A stretch of 41,897 nt of DNA from an uncultured Oscillibacter sp. (lineage in GTDB: Bacteria; Bacillota; Clostridia; Oscillospirales; Oscillospiraceae). Made by a program: the position numbers and the translations under genes. The notes under the pieces are model-generated. The model made no database searches. It was given only the letters and a program-made list of their open reading frames with translations, and was not told the origin of the DNA. Where the stretch lies: assembly GCA_946551795.1 (NCBI GenBank), contig CAMNRF010000013.1:1-41897 (forward strand), in the 5' to 3' direction. Position 1 is the stretch's first letter. Each line of letters starts with the position of its first letter. Positions 14,526 to 23,230 of the stretch are shown here, in pieces.

Positions 14526-15395
14526 ATGAACCGTTTTCTCACCGCCCTTCTCCCGCTGTGTCTTCTGCTGTCCCTGACCGCCTGCGGCGGAGAGCCCGCC
14601 GTTCCCGCCCCAGATGCTCCGCCGGAGGCGGCGTCCCCGGCGGGCACCGATGTCCCGGCGGAGTCCGGCCCCGCGGCGGATGAGGCCCGGCGGGCCGCCT
14701 TCGCCCAGGTCCTGCGCACCGCCCACGACCAGCAGATCCTGCCGGACGGCACGGAGCTGGAGGGCGGCTCCATCGAGGGAATCGAGGGCAACCTCTTCGC
14801 CCTCCACGACGTGGACGGCGACGGCGCGGAGGAGCTGATCCTCCTCTGGCAGAACGCCTGCATGGCCGGGCAGACGGAGACCGTCTACGGGTACGACGAG
14901 ACCGCCCGCGAAGCGCGCCAGGAGCTGCGGGAGTTCCCCGGCGTCATCTTCTACACAGGCGGCGCGGCGGAGGCTCCCTGGTCCCACAACCAGGGCTGGG
15001 CCGGGGAATTCTGGCCCTACACCCTCTACCGCTGGCAGGCGGAGACGGACACGTATGAGAACATGGGCTCCGTGGACGCCTGGGACAGGGCCCTGGTCTC
15101 CGACGGCTTCCCCCGGGATGTGGACACCGACGAAGACGGCATGATCTACTTCCTCCTCACCGACAACTGGAACTTCACCGCCCACCGCGACCACGGCACC
15201 GGCGCGGAGCACTGGTACTACGAGGAGCCCCCGGTGGACGGGGCGGCGTACCTCCGCTGGCGGGACGCCGTCCTGGGAGACGCGGAGGCGCTGGAGCTCT
15301 CCTTCGTCCCCCTGACGGCGGAGAACATCGCCGAAGAGCTGGATGTGCCCTATGAGCCCCTCATTACAACGCTGACCCCCAACGCCCTCGGGTAA
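14526..15395 (+). CDS. Predicted lipoprotein with a calcium-loop-like motif
   Basis: This 289-residue protein has a type II signal peptide (basic MNR, hydrophobic core, lipobox LTAC with Cys at about 20), then a Pro/Ala-rich linker (to about 55). An exported domain contains DVDGDGAEELIL, an EF-hand-like or FG-GAP-like Asp-rich loop that often binds calcium, and later DTDEDG. I do not recognise a family beyond 'lipoprotein with Asp-rich loop'. AGAAAGGA precedes the ATG. It appears to be its own unit between two terminators; no clear -35/-10 pair could be fixed in the 130 bases upstream. Likely surface-exposed. Confidence 0.75.
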   Translation: MNRFLTALLPLCLLLSLTACGGEPAVPAPDAPPEAASPAGTDVPAESGPAADEARRAAFAQVLRTAHDQQILPDGTELEGGSIEGIEGNLFALHDVDGDGAEELILLWQNACMAGQTETVYGYDETAREARQELREFPGVIFYTGGAAEAPWSHNQGWAGEFWPYTLYRWQAETDTYENMGSVDAWDRALVSDGFPRDVDTDEDGMIYFLLTDNWNFTAHRDHGTGAEHWYYEEPPVDGAAYLRWRDAVLGDAEALELSFVPLTAENIAEELDVPYEPLITTLTPNALG

Positions 15396-15402
15396 AAAAG
15401 AG

Positions 15403-15431
15403 CCCCGGCTCCGCCTGCGGCGGAGCCGGGG
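15403..15431. terminator. Terminator between convergent lipoprotein genes
   Basis: A 13-base-pair perfect stem (15403-15415 with 15419-15431) is followed by AATTTCGTTT and preceded by an A6 run, so it can work in both directions. Confidence 0.8.
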
Positions 15432-15455
15432 AATTTCGTTTCCACGGGAAATCCA

Positions 15456-16046
15456 TTACTTCTCCTCAGGGGTGAAGTAGACGAAGAAGGTGTCGCCCTC
15501 GTCGCCCTGCTCAAAGGCCTCCAGATAGGAGATGGAGAAGTCCTTACCGCTGGCGGGGACCTCGTACACCAGCAGGCCGGTGCGCTCCTGATTCACGCCC
15601 AGCTCGTATGTACCGGGCAGCTGGTCCTCACTGATGGGGTCCAGCTCCTCAAAGGTCTCCGGGTCGGTGGTAATGGGCAGACGGTAGTCCTCCTCGCCGC
15701 TGGCACCCCATTGGGCCTGGAAGTCGGTGTCGTACATCTCCACGCTGGCGGTCATGGTGTTCTTCACGGTGATCTCCACCACCAGCAGCTTGCTGTCCTC
15801 CGCCGCCTGGCGGCCGGCAAACTCGCCGCAGGTGTAGGCGCTGTTTACCGTGTAGTTGAAGAAATAGGTGTGCATGGTGTCGCCCAGCCGTCCCTCGGCC
15901 CAGCCGTCCTCGGCGTAGACGTCCCCGTTGCCGGAGCCCACGTTGTCCCCGCCGCCGGCCCCGGAGCTTCCGGGGTCCTTGCCTCCGCAGCCCGCCAGGG
16001 CCAGTGCCAGAACCGCCGCCAGCAATACCGACAACCACCGTCTCAT
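15456..16046 (-). CDS. Predicted lipoprotein, DUF4352-like
   Basis: This 196-residue protein has a signal peptide and lipobox LAGC (Cys about 20), a Gly/Ser-rich linker, and then a beta-rich domain (GDTMHTYFFNYTVNSAY..LLVVEITVKNTM..MYDTDFQAQW..GLLVYEVPASGKDFSISYLE). That pattern is typical of the immunoglobulin-like DUF4352 lipoproteins of Firmicutes; family assignment is by pattern only. The ATG at 16046 has GGAGGG 9 bases upstream; longer in-frame starts would lack the signal peptide at the N-terminus. It is driven by the promoter at 16117-16145 and is a single-gene unit. Confidence 0.78.
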   Translation of the reverse strand: MRRWLSVLLAAVLALALAGCGGKDPGSSGAGGGDNVGSGNGDVYAEDGWAEGRLGDTMHTYFFNYTVNSAYTCGEFAGRQAAEDSKLLVVEITVKNTMTASVEMYDTDFQAQWGASGEEDYRLPITTDPETFEELDPISEDQLPGTYELGVNQERTGLLVYEVPASGKDFSISYLEAFEQGDEGDTFFVYFTPEEK

Positions 16047-16116
16047 CTGAAATCCCTCCAAAAATCTCTCAGCTTTCGCGCCCCTTCCGGCGCCGTGCCC
16101 CTGTAGGGCAGGAAAT

Positions 16117-16145
16117 ATTTTATCACCGCCGTGCCGCAAAGTCAA
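16117..16145 (-). promoter_or_regulatory. Sigma-A promoter of the DUF4352-like lipoprotein
   Basis: On the minus strand: TTGACT (16140-16145), 17-base spacer, TAAAAT (16117-16122). Confidence 0.65.
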
Positions 16146-16217
16146 TCCGCTCTTTGCCTTTTTCACCGGCTCCTGACGCCCGCCCGTCTCCGGCAGGGGC
16201 CGCGGGCGGGGGCTTCG

Positions 16218-16583
16218 TCACCGGCCGGGAATGATCTCGATCCAGTACCCGTCCGGGTCGCTGATGAAGTAGATGCCCATGGCCGGGTTCTCAAAGCAGA
16301 CGCAGCCCATCTGCTGGTGCCGCCGGTGGGCGGCCTCATAGTCCTCCGCCGCCATGGCCAGATGGAACTCGCACTCCCCCAGGTCGTACTTCTGAGGGTG
16401 GCCCCGCAGCCAGGTGAGCTCCAGGCGGAAGTCCGTCCTCCCGTCCCCCAGGAAGACGATGACGAAGCTCCCGTCCTCCGCCTCCTTCCGGCGCACCTCC
16501 GTGAGGCCCAGGGCGTCCCGGTAAAACCGGATGGATGCCTCCAGGTCGGACACATTGAAATTGAAATGGTTGAATGTCAGCAA
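16218..16583 (-). CDS. VOC superfamily protein (glyoxalase I-like)
   Basis: This 121-residue vicinal-oxygen-chelate protein has the four metal ligands of the glyoxalase I site in their usual places: H6 (FNHFNF), E55 (LELTW), H74 (EFHLAM) and E116 (YWIEIIP). The two beta-alpha-beta-beta-beta modules are evident, with the second ending in ISDPDGYWIEI. A lactoylglutathione lyase-like or related isomerase activity is probable; bacteria of this group often lack glutathione, so another thiol or another substrate is possible. The start is a TTG with GAGGTG upstream. It is a single gene between the lipoprotein and the divergent feo operon. Confidence 0.85.
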   Translation of the reverse strand: MLTFNHFNFNVSDLEASIRFYRDALGLTEVRRKEAEDGSFVIVFLGDGRTDFRLELTWLRGHPQKYDLGECEFHLAMAAEDYEAAHRRHQQMGCVCFENPAMGIYFISDPDGYWIEIIPGR

Positions 16584-16717
16584 ATCTCATCACCTCACCG
16601 GCAGTATAGCACGGCCCGCCCCGACGGCGCAAGGGTCTTCCCCGCCGGCGCGGAGGAATCCATCGGTCTGTACGAAAAAGCCGTCGAACTTTCTCTGTTT
16701 TTCTGGCAATTCCCTGT

Positions 16718-16746
16718 TTGACGGCGGCGCCGTTCCGTGATACTCT
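16718..16746 (+). promoter_or_regulatory. Promoter of the feoA-feoB operon
   Basis: TTGACG (16718-16723), 17-base spacer, TACTCT (16741-16746), about 40 bases before feoA. Confidence 0.6.
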
Positions 16747-16752
16747 TACTGT

Positions 16753-16770
16753 AGTTAGAAGATGCTAACT
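16753..16770. promoter_or_regulatory. Inverted repeat at the feo start site, possible DtxR-family iron box
   Basis: AGTTAG (16753-16758) and CTAACT (16765-16770) with a 6-base gap overlap the predicted transcription start. The TTAG..CTAA arms resemble DtxR/IdeR/MntR-type boxes, which would give iron repression of feoAB. No such regulator gene is in the window. Confidence 0.5.
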
Positions 16771-16787
16771 CTGTAGGAGGAACCGAT

Positions 16788-17018
16788 ATGACATTGGATC
16801 TGCTGCCCCTGGGCCAGGAGGCCGTCATCACCGCCGTGGGCGGGCAGGGGGCCCTGCGCTGCCGCCTGCTGGACATGGGGCTGATTCCCAAGACCGCCGT
16901 GCGGGTGGAGAAAATTGCCCCCCTGGGGGACCCCATCGAGCTGCGGGTGCGGGGCTACGCCCTGTCCCTGCGGAAGGAGGACGCCCGGAATATCCAGGTG
17001 GAGGTGCGTGAGGTATGA
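16788..17018 (+). CDS. feoA: FeoA, SH3-like ferrous iron transport accessory protein
   Basis: This 76-residue small beta-barrel protein has the FeoA pattern: LPLGQEAVITAVGGQGALRCRLLDMGLIPKTAVRVEKIAPLGDP, then the RGYALSLRKEDARNI strand and turn. It is thought to work with FeoB at the inner face of the membrane. GTAGGAGGA precedes the ATG. Its stop overlaps the feoB start by ATGA, so the two are translationally coupled. A putative iron box stands just upstream. Confidence 0.93.
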   Translation: MTLDLLPLGQEAVITAVGGQGALRCRLLDMGLIPKTAVRVEKIAPLGDPIELRVRGYALSLRKEDARNIQVEVREV

Positions 17019-19018
17019 TCTTCGCCCTGGCCGGCAATCAAAACTGCGGCAAGACCACCCTGTTCAACCAGCTCACCGGCTCCAACCAGCACGTGGGCAA
17101 CTTCCCCGGCGTAACGGTGGATCAGAAGTCCGGCGCCGTGCGGGGGCAGAAGGACTGCACGGTGGTGGACCTGCCGGGCATCTACTCCATCCGGCCCTAC
17201 ACGCCGGAGGAGATCGTCACCCGGGACTTCATCCTGAACCAGAGGCCCGACGGCATCATCAACATCGTGGACGCCACCAACATCGAGCGGAACCTGTACC
17301 TGACCCTCCAGCTGCTGGAGATGCGCATCCCCATGGTGCTGGCCCTGAACATGATGGACGAGGTCACCGCCGGCGGCGGCACCATCGACGTCAAGGCCAT
17401 GTCCGCCGCCCTGGGCATCCCGGTGGTGCCCATCTCCGCCGTGAAGAACCAGGGCGTGGAGGAGCTGATCCGCGTCGCCGTGGCCGCGGCCCGGAACAAG
17501 ACCCTGCCGGCGGTGTACGACTTCTGCGCCCCCGGCCCGGTGCACCGCTGCATCCACGCGGTGGTCCACCAGATCGAGGACCACGCCGAGGCCGCGGGGC
17601 TCCCCGTGCGCTTCGCCGCCGCCAAGCTCATCGAGGACGACGAGGACGTGCGGAGCCGTTTGAAGCTGGACCAGAATGAGCTGGAGCTCATTGAGCACAG
17701 CGTCCAGGAGATGGAGGCGGAGCACGGCATGGACCGCAACGCCGCCCTGGCGGATATGCGCTACGACTTCATCGAGGGCGTGTGCGCCCGCACGGTGGTA
17801 AAGTGCCAGGAGTCCCGGGAGCGCCGCCGCAGCGAGGCCATCGACCGGGTGGTGACCAACAAGTACCTGGCCCTGCCCATCTTCTTCGGCATCATTCTCC
17901 TGATCTTCTACCTGACCTTCAGCGTAGTGGGCCAGGGGCTCTCAGACCTGCTGGCGGCGGGCATCGCCGCTCTCACCGCCGCCGTGGACGCGGGGCTGAC
18001 GGCCTACGGCCTCAACCCGGTGGTCCACAGCCTTGTGATCGACGGCGTCTTCGCCGGGGTGGGGAGCGTGCTGAGCTTTCTGCCCATCATCGTGGTGCTG
18101 TTCTTCTTCCTCTCCATCCTGGAGGACACCGGCTACATGGCCCGGGTGGCCTTCTTCATGGACCAGCTGCTGCGGAAGATCGGTCTCTCCGGCCGCAGCA
18201 TCGTGCCCATGCTGGTGGGCTTCGGCTGCTCCGTGCCGGCCATCATGTCCACCCGGACCCTGGCCTCGGAGCGGGACCGGCGGATGACCATCCTGCTGAC
18301 GCCCTTCATGAGCTGCTCCGCCAAAATCCCTATCTACGCCGTCTTTGCCGCCGCCTTCTTCCCCCGCTATGCCCCCCTGGTGATGATCGCGCTGTACTTC
18401 GGCGGCATCCTGGTGGGCATCATCGCCGCCAAGGTGCTGGGGGCCACGGCCTTCCGGGGCAACCCCGTGCCCTTTGTCATGGAGCTGCCCAACTACCGTT
18501 TCCCCTCCGCCCGCAGCGTCTGGCAGCTGTGCTGGGACAAGGCCAAGGACTTCCTCACCCGGGCCTTCACCATCATCTTCGTGGCCACCATCATCGTCTG
18601 GTTCCTCCAGACCTTCGACACCCGCCTGAACCTGGTGACCGACAGCTCCAACAGTCTGCTGGCCGCCGTAGGCGCCTGGATTGCCCCGCTCTTCACCCCC
18701 CTGGGCTTTGGGGACTGGCGGGTCTCCACCGCCCTGATCACCGGCTTCATCGCCAAGGAGTCCGTTATCTCCACCCTGGGGGTCCTGACAGGCTCCGGCG
18801 CAGAGGTCTCCGCCGCCGCCCTGGGAACGCTGTTCTCCCCCGTCACCGCCGCCAGCTTCCTGGCCTTCACCCTGCTGTACACCCCCTGCGTGGCCGCCAT
18901 CTCCGCCGTGAAGCGGGAGCTGGGCTCCGGGTGGAAGGCCGCCGGGGTGGCCGCGGCCCAGTGCGCCGTGGCCTGGGCGGTATCCCTGCTGGTGTACCGG
19001 ACCGCCCTGCTGCTCTGA
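17015..19018 (+). CDS. feoB: FeoB ferrous iron transporter, complete
   Basis: This 667-residue protein imports Fe(II) across the cytoplasmic membrane. The N-terminal G domain shows G1 GNQNCGKTT (7-15; clostridial form of GNPNxGKST), the switch threonine near GNFPGVTVDQKSG, G3 DLPGIYS and G4 NMMD. A helical spacer follows, then two gate-type membrane halves of about 8-9 helices starting near residue 285 (YLALPIFFGIILLIFYLTF), with conserved FGCSVPAIM and TPCVAAISAVKRE. It is coupled to feoA upstream and followed 12 bases later by a Cys-rich microprotein. It is the second feoB of the window and lacks the acidic insert of the first. Confidence 0.96.
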   Translation: MIFALAGNQNCGKTTLFNQLTGSNQHVGNFPGVTVDQKSGAVRGQKDCTVVDLPGIYSIRPYTPEEIVTRDFILNQRPDGIINIVDATNIERNLYLTLQLLEMRIPMVLALNMMDEVTAGGGTIDVKAMSAALGIPVVPISAVKNQGVEELIRVAVAAARNKTLPAVYDFCAPGPVHRCIHAVVHQIEDHAEAAGLPVRFAAAKLIEDDEDVRSRLKLDQNELELIEHSVQEMEAEHGMDRNAALADMRYDFIEGVCARTVVKCQESRERRRSEAIDRVVTNKYLALPIFFGIILLIFYLTFSVVGQGLSDLLAAGIAALTAAVDAGLTAYGLNPVVHSLVIDGVFAGVGSVLSFLPIIVVLFFFLSILEDTGYMARVAFFMDQLLRKIGLSGRSIVPMLVGFGCSVPAIMSTRTLASERDRRMTILLTPFMSCSAKIPIYAVFAAAFFPRYAPLVMIALYFGGILVGIIAAKVLGATAFRGNPVPFVMELPNYRFPSARSVWQLCWDKAKDFLTRAFTIIFVATIIVWFLQTFDTRLNLVTDSSNSLLAAVGAWIAPLFTPLGFGDWRVSTALITGFIAKESVISTLGVLTGSGAEVSAAALGTLFSPVTAASFLAFTLLYTPCVAAISAVKRELGSGWKAAGVAAAQCAVAWAVSLLVYRTALLL

Positions 19019-19030
19019 GGAGGGACGCCG

Positions 19031-19156
19031 ATGCTGGAAGTGCTGATTTCAGCGGTCCTGGGCCTCTGGCTGGTTCTGGCCCTGCGCTCCTGCCGCCGCC
19101 GTAAGGGCGGCTGCGGCGGGGACTGCGCCCACTGCCCCGGCTGCCGCCGGAGCTGA
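19031..19156 (+). CDS. FeoB-associated Cys-rich membrane microprotein
   Basis: This 41-residue protein has one hydrophobic helix (MLEVLISAVLGLWLVLAL), a basic RSCRRRKGG stretch and the cluster CGGDCAHCPGC, matching the C-x3-C-x2-C-x2-C pattern of the microprotein at 559-708. GAGGAGGGA lies before the ATG. It ends right before a strong terminator and is therefore the last gene of the feoAB operon. The function is unknown; the constant link to feoB argues for an iron-transport role. Confidence 0.85.
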   Translation: MLEVLISAVLGLWLVLALRSCRRRKGGCGGDCAHCPGCRRS

Positions 19157-19161
19157 CTCAA

Positions 19162-19195
19162 AAAGCGCCCTCCCCCATTTGGGGGAGGGCGCTTT
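19162..19195. terminator. Bidirectional terminator between the feo operon and the ABC importer operon
   Basis: A perfect 15-base-pair stem (19162-19176 with 19181-19195, loop ATTT) includes A/T ends, so a U-tract forms in either direction. It separates two convergent operons. Confidence 0.88.
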
Positions 19196-19205
19196 GTTCT
19201 CTCTA

Positions 19206-19967
19206 TCACACAGCCTCGTGCTGCTCCAGATCCCGCAAAATGGCGTAGACCTGGTAAATGTCGTCAATCTCATAGGTGGCCCGGATCTCCTTGGGCACGT
19301 CCACATCCTTGCACTTTGTCAGCTTGGAGTTGATGTGGAAGGTCATGCCGAAGCCCATGCGCTGGGGACCGATGACATCCCGGGACACCGTGTCGCCCAC
19401 GTAGGCGCAGGTGGACGGGTCGGACCGGACCTGGTTCAGGGAAACCCTGAAAATATTCTCATCCGGCTTGCGGTAGCCGGTGACGGAGGACAGCGTCACA
19501 TCCTGGAAATAGTCCCGGATGCCGTACTCCTCCAGAATGTCGAACACCTGGTAGAGGCTGGCGGTGTTGCTGATGACGCCCAGCTTCATCCCCAGGCCCT
19601 TCAATCCCGCCAGCATCTCCGCCACCCGGGGGCGGAGGGTGCGGTGGTAGTAGGTGACCTCCCACATATGGGCCAGCTCCTCGGCAAAGGGGGCCGCCGT
19701 CTCCTGGTCCAGGCCGAAGTCTGTCAGAACATACTGCCCCCAGATCTCCTCCGGCTTCAGCTCCCGGTCCGTGGGGCCCCGGTAGGCGGCGTAGCGGTCC
19801 CAGCCGTCCGCCAGCTTCTTCCGGGCGGCTGGCAGGTCGTCGGGCACGAGGATGCCCTTCTCTCTCAGGATGCGCAGGACTTCCCGGGCGGAGGCCTCCC
19901 GGCTCTCCTCGTCCGTATAAATATCCTCCAGCGTTCCGCCCATATCGAACAATACAGTATCAATCAT
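19206..19967 (-). CDS. HAD superfamily protein 4 (second Asp of motif I replaced by Gly)
   Basis: This 253-residue protein is a further relative of the HAD trio at 8979-11341. Motif I is LFDMGGT (D8 nucleophile, G10 instead of Asp), motif II GVISNT, motif III YRKPDENIF, motif IV YVGDTVSRD. The cap includes WDRYAAYRG and EELAHMWEVTYYHRTL. It is the last gene of the importer operon, only 4 bases after the membrane protein gene. Its presence in the transporter operon, together with a predicted shared LacI operator, ties the importer to the HAD-mutase cluster. It probably acts on the imported compound or a product of it; direct evidence is lacking. Confidence 0.88.
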   Translation of the reverse strand: MIDTVLFDMGGTLEDIYTDEESREASAREVLRILREKGILVPDDLPAARKKLADGWDRYAAYRGPTDRELKPEEIWGQYVLTDFGLDQETAAPFAEELAHMWEVTYYHRTLRPRVAEMLAGLKGLGMKLGVISNTASLYQVFDILEEYGIRDYFQDVTLSSVTGYRKPDENIFRVSLNQVRSDPSTCAYVGDTVSRDVIGPQRMGFGMTFHINSKLTKCKDVDVPKEIRATYEIDDIYQVYAILRDLEQHEAV

Positions 19968-19971
19968 CGTC

Positions 19972-20520
19972 TTACGGCCCTTTCCTAAGCTCCGCCACGT
20001 CTTTGACAGGGGGCTTATGTTTCCAGTATCGGTAAAACAGGAGCATCGACAGCCCGTCTCCCAGAATCAGGGGGACCAGCACGAACATCCCGAAAAATTG
20101 CAGAGCCAGGATCTGCGCCCCACGCTCTCCTCTCAAAAGAACCAGCAGGGCGATCAGGCAGGCCAGCATCAGCAGCGTCAGCCACAGATAGGCCGCCGGC
20201 AGTTTTCTCTTGTCGCCGGGCAGGAGCCAGGCCAGGCCGCACACCGCCGTGCCCAGAACCGCGGGGACCAGGGCGGTGACCAGATTTTCAAGGAAAACCG
20301 GCGCTCCGTCCATCAGCGCGTGCAGCGGGGTGATCAAGAGGGCGACGGCCCCGCCGTGGACGGCGGCAAACACCCAGCAAAGGCAGAAGGAGTACAGCAT
20401 CAGCGTGCTCTTCACCCTGCCGTTTTCCACCATCTGAAAGGCGGACCAGAAGCTGTCCGCCGCCCGGCCGATTTTCTCGTCGATCTGATTTTCCCGAATG
20501 GGATTGCCTCTGCCCAGCAT
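19972..20520 (-). CDS. Membrane protein of unknown function in the importer operon
   Basis: This 182-residue protein has a polar N-terminus (about 30 residues, RENQIDEKIGRAADSFWSAFQMVENGRVK) and four likely membrane helices (about 39-63, 77-100, 113-130, 138-162), ending with a charged cytoplasmic tail. I recognise no family; the overall look is of the YesL-like membrane proteins that accompany sugar ABC importers in Firmicutes, but that is a resemblance only. GAGGAGGAA precedes the ATG. It sits between the solute-binding protein gene and HAD 4. Confidence 0.7.
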   Translation of the reverse strand: MLGRGNPIRENQIDEKIGRAADSFWSAFQMVENGRVKSTLMLYSFCLCWVFAAVHGGAVALLITPLHALMDGAPVFLENLVTALVPAVLGTAVCGLAWLLPGDKRKLPAAYLWLTLLMLACLIALLVLLRGERGAQILALQFFGMFVLVPLILGDGLSMLLFYRYWKHKPPVKDVAELRKGP

Positions 20521-20541
20521 GGAGTTCCTCCTCTTGGAAAA

Positions 20542-20568
20542 GGGCGGGCGGCCATGGGCCGCCCGCCC
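20542..20568 (-). terminator. Hairpin after the binding-protein gene (attenuator or mRNA stabiliser)
   Basis: A 12-base-pair GC stem (20542-20553 with 20557-20568) stands between the binding protein and the next gene. On the minus strand it is followed by only TTTCC, so partial termination or mRNA protection that raises binding-protein yield is more likely than full stop. Confidence 0.6.
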
Positions 20569-20607
20569 GGCGGAGCCGCTTACGCGGCAGATGTCCTTAG
20601 GGATGTC

Positions 20608-21945
20608 TTACTTGGGGGCCTGGTCGCGCCAGAAGGTCCACATATCCTGCACGTCGGGATAGATGCCGTAAATGGCGTCCAGGTCGTTGGCGCGGGCGCC
20701 CAGGTCGTGCAGGGAGACGGGGTTCTTGTCGTTGGGGACGTCGTCCCGCAGGGGCCAGTTGCCGGTCTTGGTGAAGGGCTTGAAGCCGCCGCTCTCGCCG
20801 TCGGCGCCGCCGGTGACGTAGCGGATGAAGAGCCGGGCGCCGGCGGGGCTGTCGCAGCCCTTGACGGCGAACATGGACTCGGTGTTCAGCAGCGCGGTGT
20901 AGGGGGTCAGGTTGGTGCACCAGTCAATGTTGTAGCCGGACTCCTCCCGGTTTTCGATCTTGCCGGCGGAGGCCAGGCACAGGGCGGGATCGTCCTTGGT
21001 GGAGTTATGGACGGCCAGCACCAGCTCGTCGCCGTCGCCGATGAAGGTCATCTTGGCCTGGGTGAAGCGCCACAGGTACTCCACGCCGGCGTTGTTCTCG
21101 GGCACGGGGAAGGCGAAGCCGGAGGGATCATAGGTGTACTCCAGGTCGGTGCCGTAGATGTCCTTATAGGACTGCTCCATCTCGTCGGCGTTGGTGATGA
21201 AGCTGGCAAACAGGGAGAGGTAGGCGGTCTCCTGGCCGATCTCCTTGGCGAAGATGCGGTACTTCTGGCTGCCGTCGGGGTTCTTCTCGATGATCTGCCA
21301 CCAGCTGTCGATGGGCTGGCCGTCAGGGAACGCCTCGGTGTTATAGTACCAGAAGGCCTGGGAGGCGTACAGCGGGAAGCTGAACTTCAGGTTCTCCTCC
21401 TCGATGTGGGAGCAGATGTCCCGGGGATAGAAGGGCTCGATGACGCCCTTGCTGTAGTACTCAAAGAACACGTTGCCGTTGACGTCCTTGGTCTGGAGCA
21501 CGTCGGCGGTGATGTTGTTGGTGCTGTTCTCGATCTCGGCCTTGCTCAAAACCTCGTCGGAATCCAGGTCGGAGACCACCAGGTCCAGGCCGGGATACTT
21601 CTCCTCAAAGCCCTCTTCGCACTTGAGCATCTTGGAGGAGGTGGCGTAGACGTTGATCTCCTTGGCGCCGCCCTCGACTTCCTTCAGAGCCTGCTCATAG
21701 AGCTCCTCGTCGGTCATGTCGCTCCAGTCGTCCCAATAGGGGCCATAGACCTCTTCCTTGGTCTCGCGGTTGTAGCCGAACTGCTTGGCGCCGGTGTCGG
21801 CATCGGAAGCGGAATCACCGCCGGCGGCGGGCTCGTTCTGCGCGGGGGTGTTCTCGGCAGGCGGCGTATCCGTCTTGCCGCCGCAGGCCGCCAGGCTCAG
21901 CACCATGACGGCTGCCAGTAAGAGTGCCAGTAACTTCTTCTTCAT
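20608..21945 (-). CDS. ABC importer solute-binding lipoprotein, family 1 (Fbp/Afu-like)
   Basis: This 445-residue lipoprotein has a signal peptide (MKKKLLALLLAAVMVLSLAAC, lipobox LAAC with Cys at 21), a disordered Pro/Ala/Ser linker to about 55, and then a type II periplasmic-binding fold (INVYATSSKMLKCEEGFEEKYPG start, SFPLYASQAFWYYNTEAFP in the first lobe, GSGF-like YTYDPSGFAFPVPENN later). Together with one ATPase and one double-length permease this is the architecture of Fe(III)/thiamine/sugar-phosphate/aminoethylphosphonate importers. The ligand cannot be named. ATG at 21945 is preceded by AAAGGAG; earlier in-frame starts would bury the signal peptide. It is transcribed with the ATPase and permease upstream of it. 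Confidence 0.88.
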   Translation of the reverse strand: MKKKLLALLLAAVMVLSLAACGGKTDTPPAENTPAQNEPAAGGDSASDADTGAKQFGYNRETKEEVYGPYWDDWSDMTDEELYEQALKEVEGGAKEINVYATSSKMLKCEEGFEEKYPGLDLVVSDLDSDEVLSKAEIENSTNNITADVLQTKDVNGNVFFEYYSKGVIEPFYPRDICSHIEEENLKFSFPLYASQAFWYYNTEAFPDGQPIDSWWQIIEKNPDGSQKYRIFAKEIGQETAYLSLFASFITNADEMEQSYKDIYGTDLEYTYDPSGFAFPVPENNAGVEYLWRFTQAKMTFIGDGDELVLAVHNSTKDDPALCLASAGKIENREESGYNIDWCTNLTPYTALLNTESMFAVKGCDSPAGARLFIRYVTGGADGESGGFKPFTKTGNWPLRDDVPNDKNPVSLHDLGARANDLDAIYGIYPDVQDMWTFWRDQAPK

Positions 21946-22014
21946 CGGGTTCTTCTCCTTTCGTTTTTCCAGAATGATTGGGGAATTTCGCCGGAGCTCT
22001 ATAATCAAGCGGGG

Positions 22015-22039
22015 CCGGGCGGCATCCTCCGCCGCCCGG
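22015..22039 (-). other. GC hairpin between importer ATPase and binding-protein genes
   Basis: A 9-base-pair stem (22015-22023 with 22031-22039) has no U-tract. It probably shapes mRNA stability within the operon. Confidence 0.45.
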
Positions 22040-22068
22040 GAGCGCCTTGATCCGGAAGGGCGGAGGGA

Positions 22069-23190
<1,122 letters not shown>

Positions 23191-23230
23191 TATCGTTCTT
23201 TCCTTTCTGTCATGTCATGTGGTCCGTGGT

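Noticed and set aside
16179-16210. Terminator for the VOC gene
   Set aside because: An 8-bp stem (16179-16186 with 16203-16210) exists but has a 16-base loop and no U-tract; evidence is too weak for a feature.
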